From positions 1 through 10,845 of the forward strand of contig JAURLC010000011.1 of NCBI GenBank assembly GCA_030831415.1: 10,845 nucleotides of DNA, in the 5' to 3' direction. A model generated the notes under the pieces. It was not told the origin of the DNA. It did no database searches and worked only from the letters and a program-made list of their open reading frames with translations. The translations under genes were made by a program, and so were the position numbers. This DNA comes from Bacillota bacterium (lineage in GTDB: Bacteria; Bacillota_I; Bacilli_A; RFN20; CAG-826). Positions 6,836 to 10,845 of the stretch are shown here, one piece after another. How positions within the stretch are numbered: position 1 is the stretch's first letter; each line of letters starts with the position of its first letter.

Positions 6836-8093
6836 CGCGCTTGTTATTTTTGGTTCGACGGGTGATCTCACATACAATAAACTTCTACCTTCGATTGCTC
6901 GACTTAACGAAGCACATCCTCAGTTATTAACGACCGTTTTTTTGGTTGGCCGTCAAGTCAGTCATTTAGAGGCCTATCTTGAGCTTGCTCAAGAAAAAGG
7001 ACTTGATATTACAACGATTGCTTCGTTAATTCCTAAATTACGGTATGTGAACATGCAAGCAGGAGAAGCTTCCGCTTATCCTGCCTTAGAACCATTGCTG
7101 TCGTCCTTCACAGGACGCTTTTTTTATGTTGCAATGCCGCCATCCATTTATTGGGTCATTGCGGATAGTCTAGTTCAATCGAAATGTTTACTGCCTCACC
7201 ATGCAAATCATCGTATCGCATTTGAAAAACCCTTTGGTGAAAACGCTGCAGCAGCAAACGTTTTGGTTCATTTGATGCAATCTTTATTAGATGAAAACCA
7301 ACTTTATCGCGTCGACCATTACTTAGCCAAACCGATGATTCAAGCGCTTGTACCCTTACGAAAATCGTTAGCATCGTTTGCTTCTTTATTTCAAGCCCCC
7401 TTCTTACAATCGGTGACGGTTCAAGCCTATGAAACCTTAGGTGTTTTATCCCGTGGAAAGTTTTATGAGGCGACGGGAGCGATGAATGATATGATCCAAA
7501 GCCATTTATTATTTACGCTTACCCAAGCCTGTGCCCCGTTACCAACCCACGAATCCTCCCTCGACACAACAGACTTTTTAAATAAACTTATCCCTCAACC
7601 TTCTGGGATGAAACTAGGACAATACGTCGGGTATCGGCAAGAAGTCCATGTCGATCCTGAATCCTTTGTTGAAACGTTTGCTGCCTTACCGTTCACTCAT
7701 CAATCTCCTCGATATCAACAGGTTGATTTTTGGATTGCAACGGGTAAAAAATGTTCACAAAAACGTACGGATATTATCTTTTCATTTGCCGACAATGCAA
7801 AGTTCCGCATTAAAATCGCACCCGATATTGGTGTGACGTACAATGACGCTTTTTTTGCAACGTGTTCATCCCAACAAAAAGAAGACCTAAAAGCGTTGGT
7901 CCATCAATCATGGAAACAAGCAGAAGCGTATGAAACGATTTTTTATGATTTTATCACCGGGGATCATCGTTTATTTCCTTCTTCGAATGATATATTAGCC
8001 TCATGGGCCCTAATGGAACCCTTCCATCAACAAAAACGAATCCCGCTTCCTTATGAACATGAAGACGATATTTGGCAAGGAGTTTCTTTATGA
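6822..8093 (+). CDS. zwf: Glucose-6-phosphate 1-dehydrogenase, short divergent form
   Basis: This 423-residue protein should oxidise glucose 6-phosphate to 6-phosphogluconolactone, making NADPH. It has the nucleotide fold start ALVIFGSTGDL (6-16), FEKPFGE (134-140), LYRVDHYLAK (161-170) matching the RIDHYLGKE active site with His166, and GAMNDMIQSH (219-228), where His228 corresponds to the catalytic base of the family's DM.QNH motif. The C-terminal domain retains ETFAAL (284-289) and TGKK. Usual G6PD enzymes have about 480-490 residues. The loss is spread: the segment between the cofactor domain and EKPFG is short, and the lysine of the GKE motif is followed by Pro. The key residues are kept, so I expect an active enzyme, though activity is not proven. 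It overlaps gnd by 14 nt and the next gene by ATGA. Confidence 0.88.
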   Translation: MSENNALVIFGSTGDLTYNKLLPSIARLNEAHPQLLTTVFLVGRQVSHLEAYLELAQEKGLDITTIASLIPKLRYVNMQAGEASAYPALEPLLSSFTGRFFYVAMPPSIYWVIADSLVQSKCLLPHHANHRIAFEKPFGENAAAANVLVHLMQSLLDENQLYRVDHYLAKPMIQALVPLRKSLASFASLFQAPFLQSVTVQAYETLGVLSRGKFYEATGAMNDMIQSHLLFTLTQACAPLPTHESSLDTTDFLNKLIPQPSGMKLGQYVGYRQEVHVDPESFVETFAALPFTHQSPRYQQVDFWIATGKKCSQKRTDIIFSFADNAKFRIKIAPDIGVTYNDAFFATCSSQQKEDLKALVHQSWKQAEAYETIFYDFITGDHRLFPSSNDILASWALMEPFHQQKRIPLPYEHEDDIWQGVSL

Positions 8094-8713
8094 AAAAACG
8101 ATACGATGTTACGATGAAAATTGAACCTTCTATGCAAGTGTACAAAAACAAACCTGAAAAAAAACCTATCTTTTCGGTTGAAAATGGTCTTCATGTTGGA
8201 AAAAGCTATGAAACAAGCTTAACGATGAATTTGCATACGGGGACACACATGGATTTCCCCTTACACATGCGACTCAATGGGATGACTTCGACTGGATTTG
8301 ATCCTTCCACGTTGCTTCGAGACGTCAAAGTGATTGAAATAGTAAATACACCCAAGATTACACGTTCTCATCTTGAAACGTTTGATCTCCAACCCCATGA
8401 TTTTATCCTCATTAAAACTGATAATTCTTTTGAGGATACCTTCAATTTTTCCTTTACGTTCTTGGATGAATCTGCGGCCCACTACTTAGTCGAAAAATCG
8501 ATCGATGGTGTGGGGTTCGATGGTCTAGGGATTGAGCGTGACCAACCAACCCATCCTACTCATCATGCATTAATGCATGCATCGATTTGGATTATCGAAG
8601 GCTTACGCCTTGCAGACGTTCCACCTGGAACATATACGATGATTGCCTTACCTTTATCCATTCCCAATATGGATGCCTTACCCTTACGTGTTTTGCTTGA
8701 GGAGAAAGCATGA
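8090..8713 (+). CDS. Cyclase/kynurenine-formamidase-family metal hydrolase
   Basis: This 207-residue protein belongs to the cyclase superfamily (Pfam PF04199), cytoplasmic metal-dependent hydrolases that include kynurenine formamidase KynB and isatin hydrolase. The metal site HTGTHMDFPLH (49-59) supplies His49, His53, Asp55 and His59. The second half has GVGFDGLGIER (140-150), then PTHPTHHALM with further histidines, IIEGL with Glu170, and ALPLSIPNMDALPLR (186-200). Length is typical (about 205-215). The ATG at 8090 overlaps the zwf TGA, with AAGGAG at 8077-8082 just upstream; a TTG at 8072 is in frame but unlikely. No tryptophan-degradation gene is nearby, so KynB activity is not supported by context. 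Its substrate is unknown; a lactone or lactam linked to the neighbouring sugar-phosphate enzymes is speculation. Confidence 0.9.
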   Translation: MKKRYDVTMKIEPSMQVYKNKPEKKPIFSVENGLHVGKSYETSLTMNLHTGTHMDFPLHMRLNGMTSTGFDPSTLLRDVKVIEIVNTPKITRSHLETFDLQPHDFILIKTDNSFEDTFNFSFTFLDESAAHYLVEKSIDGVGFDGLGIERDQPTHPTHHALMHASIWIIEGLRLADVPPGTYTMIALPLSIPNMDALPLRVLLEEKA

Positions 8714-9645
8714 GCCAAAAGCCTAGTTTTTTACTCATGGGAACTCCTGAACTCGCCAAAGATGTCTTTGAGGCGATTATCGAGGCAGGTTATTTGGTCA
8801 AAGGTATTGTGTGTCAACCTGATAAACCCATGGGAAGACATCATCAACTTGAAAAACCACCGACCAAAATCCTCGCTGAACGTTATGGTATACCCGTCTT
8901 TCAACCGAGTAAAATTCGTCTTGATCCTGGACCCTTACTTGACGTAGAAGTCGATTATATTTTGACCTTAGCTTATGGTCAAATAGTACCTCAAGTGGTG
9001 TTAGATTTACCCAAAAAAGGAGCGTACAACCTTCATGGGAGTTTACTTCCTAAACTCCGTGGAGCCTCCCCATTGCGTTACTGCTTGGTGGAAAATATGA
9101 AAGAAACGGGAGTTACCTTAATGAACATGGTGTTAGCGATGGATGCAGGAGACATGCTCGCATCAGCATCCCTTCCCATTCTCAACGATGACACGTATTC
9201 GACCTTGCTTCATCGGTTTACGGAATTAACGAAAACTTTTATCCTTGAGCACTTACCTTTATTAATAGAAGGCAGCCTAACAAGCACACCACAAAACGAA
9301 GCAGACGTAACGTATGCCCCGCTTATAAAAAAAGAACAAGAACATCTTCCCTTAGATGCACCCCATGACACATTTTTGGGATGGGTTCGAGCGTTATCAG
9401 ATGAACCTGGTGGTTATTTACTGTTGGAAGGAAAAAAAATTAAACTTTTTCACGTGAGTGTTCATGCCTTGGTGCATTCATCTCCGTTAGGAACGATTGT
9501 ATCGTTGGATAAAGAAGGTCTTGTTTTTCAAGGATTCGATGCGCTATACAAGGTCCAAACGGTTCAAATTGAAGGCAAAAACCGCCAATCCATTCATGAT
9601 ATCGCCAATGGTTATCGTCGTTGGGTTGGATTAACGTTTTCTTAA
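8710..9645 (+). CDS. fmt: Methionyl-tRNA formyltransferase
   Basis: This 311-residue enzyme formylates initiator Met-tRNA using 10-formyl-tetrahydrofolate, so that translation can start. The N-terminal formyltransferase domain has LMGTPELA (9-16), QPDKPMGR (36-43), PVFQPSKIR (62-70) and the catalytic Asn107, His109 and Asp145 (NLHGSLLPKLRGASP, MDAGDM). The spacing from Asn107 to Asp145 equals Asn106 to Asp144 of E. coli. The C-terminal domain (from about 210) has WVRALSDEPGGYL and GKKIKLF, as expected for Fmt and not for other GART-like enzymes. Overall length is close to E. coli (315). The ATG overlaps the preceding TGA, with GAGGAG at 8699-8704. The usual partner gene def (peptide deformylase) is not next to it. 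Confidence 0.96.
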   Translation: MSQKPSFLLMGTPELAKDVFEAIIEAGYLVKGIVCQPDKPMGRHHQLEKPPTKILAERYGIPVFQPSKIRLDPGPLLDVEVDYILTLAYGQIVPQVVLDLPKKGAYNLHGSLLPKLRGASPLRYCLVENMKETGVTLMNMVLAMDAGDMLASASLPILNDDTYSTLLHRFTELTKTFILEHLPLLIEGSLTSTPQNEADVTYAPLIKKEQEHLPLDAPHDTFLGWVRALSDEPGGYLLLEGKKIKLFHVSVHALVHSSPLGTIVSLDKEGLVFQGFDALYKVQTVQIEGKNRQSIHDIANGYRRWVGLTFS

Positions 9646-9648
9646 ACT

Positions 9649-10845
9649 ATGCGCATTTTACCCGTTTCTGTTCACGATATTGTGGATTTAATTCTTCGTA
9701 CAGGCGACTTAGATAGTCGCATTTTTAATCGTTCAACGATGCAAGAAGGCACGAAAATGCATCTTCAATATCAACGTGAACATGCGCGTTCAGGTTACCA
9801 AGCTGAGGTAGATTTGCATGCACGATGGGAAGTGGAAAATTTAACTTTAGACATTTCTGGACGTGCGGATGGATTGATTGAAGAAGGGGACACGTTGATT
9901 ATTGAAGAAATCAAAACAACGGTTGCACCGTTGGATAAATTTCATGGTCAACACGAACCTTGGCATTTAGGTCAAGCCTTATTTTATGCGTGGATGTATC
10001 TTTTGGATCATCCTTTTAACAATGTCCAAATCGAGTTGTATTATGCGCACCAAACCACAAATGAAACGCTACGAAAAAGTTATCATTTTACACCCGAAGA
10101 AGTCACCCGTGATGTCCTTCGCGTTTTAGAGGAATTTAACACATTTTATGAACCCCATTTTCAACATCAAGAAGAGTTAAAGGTCGCCCTAGAATCGTTG
10201 TCCTTTCCTTTTAAATCGTTTCGACATGGACAACGTGAACTTGCCAAATATACCTATGCAGTCGCTAAGCAGGGAGGTCGCTTATTTGTTGAAGCACCAA
10301 CGGGTATTGGCAAAACGATGTCGACCTTATTCCCTTTTGTCAAACAGCTCGGCAATAACTTGGAAAAAGTGTTTTACTTTACCGCAAAAAATTCAGGCAA
10401 ACAAGCTGCAGTGGATGCCCTTGAGCGATTACGACTCCAAGTACCGACACTTCGTTATTTAGTTATCACCGCCAAAGATCAAACGAGTTTTTGCCCAAAA
10501 GGCAAAATTAATCCCGATGATTGTTTATATGCTCGAGGGTATTATGATCGCATCAAAGATGCACTCTTGGATGCCTTAGATCATGAAACGGCCTTTAAAC
10601 TTGAAACGATTCAACGCTATGCAGAAAAGCATCATGTTGAACCATTTGAATTTTCCTTAGATTTAAGTTTATTTGTCGATGTTATTGTTGCAGATTACAA
10701 CTACTTATTTGATCCTTCTGCGTATTTACGTCGCTTTTTTGAAGCGCACCCAGAGCGGTATGCGGTGCTTGTCGATGAAGCGCATAATTTGGTAGAACGA
10801 AGTCGGGATATGTATTCAGCATCTTTGCAAGGGTCCATGATTTCA
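9649..10845 (+). CDS. DinG/XPD-type DNA helicase with N-terminal RecB/Cas4-like nuclease domain (partial)
   Basis: The frame opens at ATG 9649, three bases after the fmt stop, and runs 399 codons to the right edge without a stop. Residues 1-165 resemble a PD-(D/E)XK nuclease of the RecB/Cas4 group: EG...H (33-38), GRADG with Asp74, EEIK with Glu87 and Lys89, and the QALFY (Q...Y) motif at 109-113. From about 190 a superfamily 2 helicase of the DEAD_2/DinG group begins, with FRHGQRE (191-197), Walker A EAPTGIGKT (215-223), TAK (245-247) and the DEAH box (376-379). Between them the Fe-S region keeps Cys282 and Cys292 but has Ile287 and Glu331 where relatives, from memory, carry cysteines. The role is probably DNA repair or processing. 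The C-terminal helicase half is outside the window. No ribosome site is visible, so re-initiation after fmt is likely. Confidence 0.9.
   Translation, partial: MRILPVSVHDIVDLILRTGDLDSRIFNRSTMQEGTKMHLQYQREHARSGYQAEVDLHARWEVENLTLDISGRADGLIEEGDTLIIEEIKTTVAPLDKFHGQHEPWHLGQALFYAWMYLLDHPFNNVQIELYYAHQTTNETLRKSYHFTPEEVTRDVLRVLEEFNTFYEPHFQHQEELKVALESLSFPFKSFRHGQRELAKYTYAVAKQGGRLFVEAPTGIGKTMSTLFPFVKQLGNNLEKVFYFTAKNSGKQAAVDALERLRLQVPTLRYLVITAKDQTSFCPKGKINPDDCLYARGYYDRIKDALLDALDHETAFKLETIQRYAEKHHVEPFEFSLDLSLFVDVIVADYNYLFDPSAYLRRFFEAHPERYAVLVDEAHNLVERSRDMYSASLQGSMIS

Noticed and set aside
6114..7374. Antisense open frames of 72-82 codons opposite gnd (6114-6362) and zwf (7156-7374).
   Set aside because: They lie wholly within well-recognised sense genes, have no ribosome site or recognisable motif, and arise from codon bias on the other strand.
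9703..9720. Small hairpin (GCGACT / AGTCGC, 5-nt loop) near the helicase start.
   Set aside because: Six-base arms are expected many times by chance, and the site lies over conserved GDLDSR codons.
1..10845. Mollicute-type genetic code (TGA = Trp), considered because of the low GC.
   Set aside because: TGA ends accA, fabH, fabD, fabZ, zwf and the cyclase gene at the expected protein ends, and no gene has an internal TGA, so the standard bacterial code applies.

Overview
The window is one uninterrupted, co-directional (+ strand) gene array from a low-GC bacterium, most likely a Bacillota (Firmicutes) lineage. The reasons are AT-leaning codon choice, strong AAGGAG-type ribosome binding sites, an acc/fab cluster, and TGA used as a stop at six of the twelve visible gene ends with Trp always TGG, which is the standard bacterial code. 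The class cannot be fixed from the sequence alone. The window is almost entirely coding: the largest gap between genes is 22 nt, most junctions overlap by 1 to 14 nt, and there is no internal terminator or convincing promoter. It therefore looks like the middle of a long operon that starts upstream and runs past the right edge.

Positions 1-5257 hold type II fatty-acid synthesis: the accD tail (cut at the left edge), accA, fabH, fabD, fabG, fabF and fabZ. Together these make malonyl-CoA, load it on ACP, start the chain, elongate it, and carry out ketoreduction and dehydration. No acyl carrier protein, enoyl-ACP reductase, accB or accC is present, so these must lie upstream or elsewhere. A very short biotin-protein ligase (5257-5787) follows fabZ. 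It has neither the DNA-binding nor the C-terminal domain of BirA, and by position it probably biotinylates the carboxylase's biotin carrier.

Positions 5810-8713 hold the oxidative pentose phosphate enzymes gnd (6-phosphogluconate dehydrogenase) and a short, divergent zwf (glucose-6-phosphate dehydrogenase). A cyclase/kynurenine-formamidase-family metal hydrolase overlaps the zwf stop codon. No 6-phosphogluconolactonase gene is visible. These genes would supply NADPH next to the fatty-acid genes that consume it.

Positions 8710-10845 hold fmt (methionyl-tRNA formyltransferase) and the first 399 codons of a helicase with an N-terminal RecB/Cas4-like nuclease domain, cut by the right edge.

The points most worth a second look are a 25-bp, 12-1-12 inverted repeat inside fabZ; the possible role of the cyclase-family hydrolase as a stand-in lactonase; the apparent loss of two of the four Fe-S cysteines in the helicase; the minimal biotin ligase; and the coupling of NADPH-producing genes to fatty-acid synthesis. 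I found no CRISPR array, mobile element, tRNA, rRNA or phage gene.
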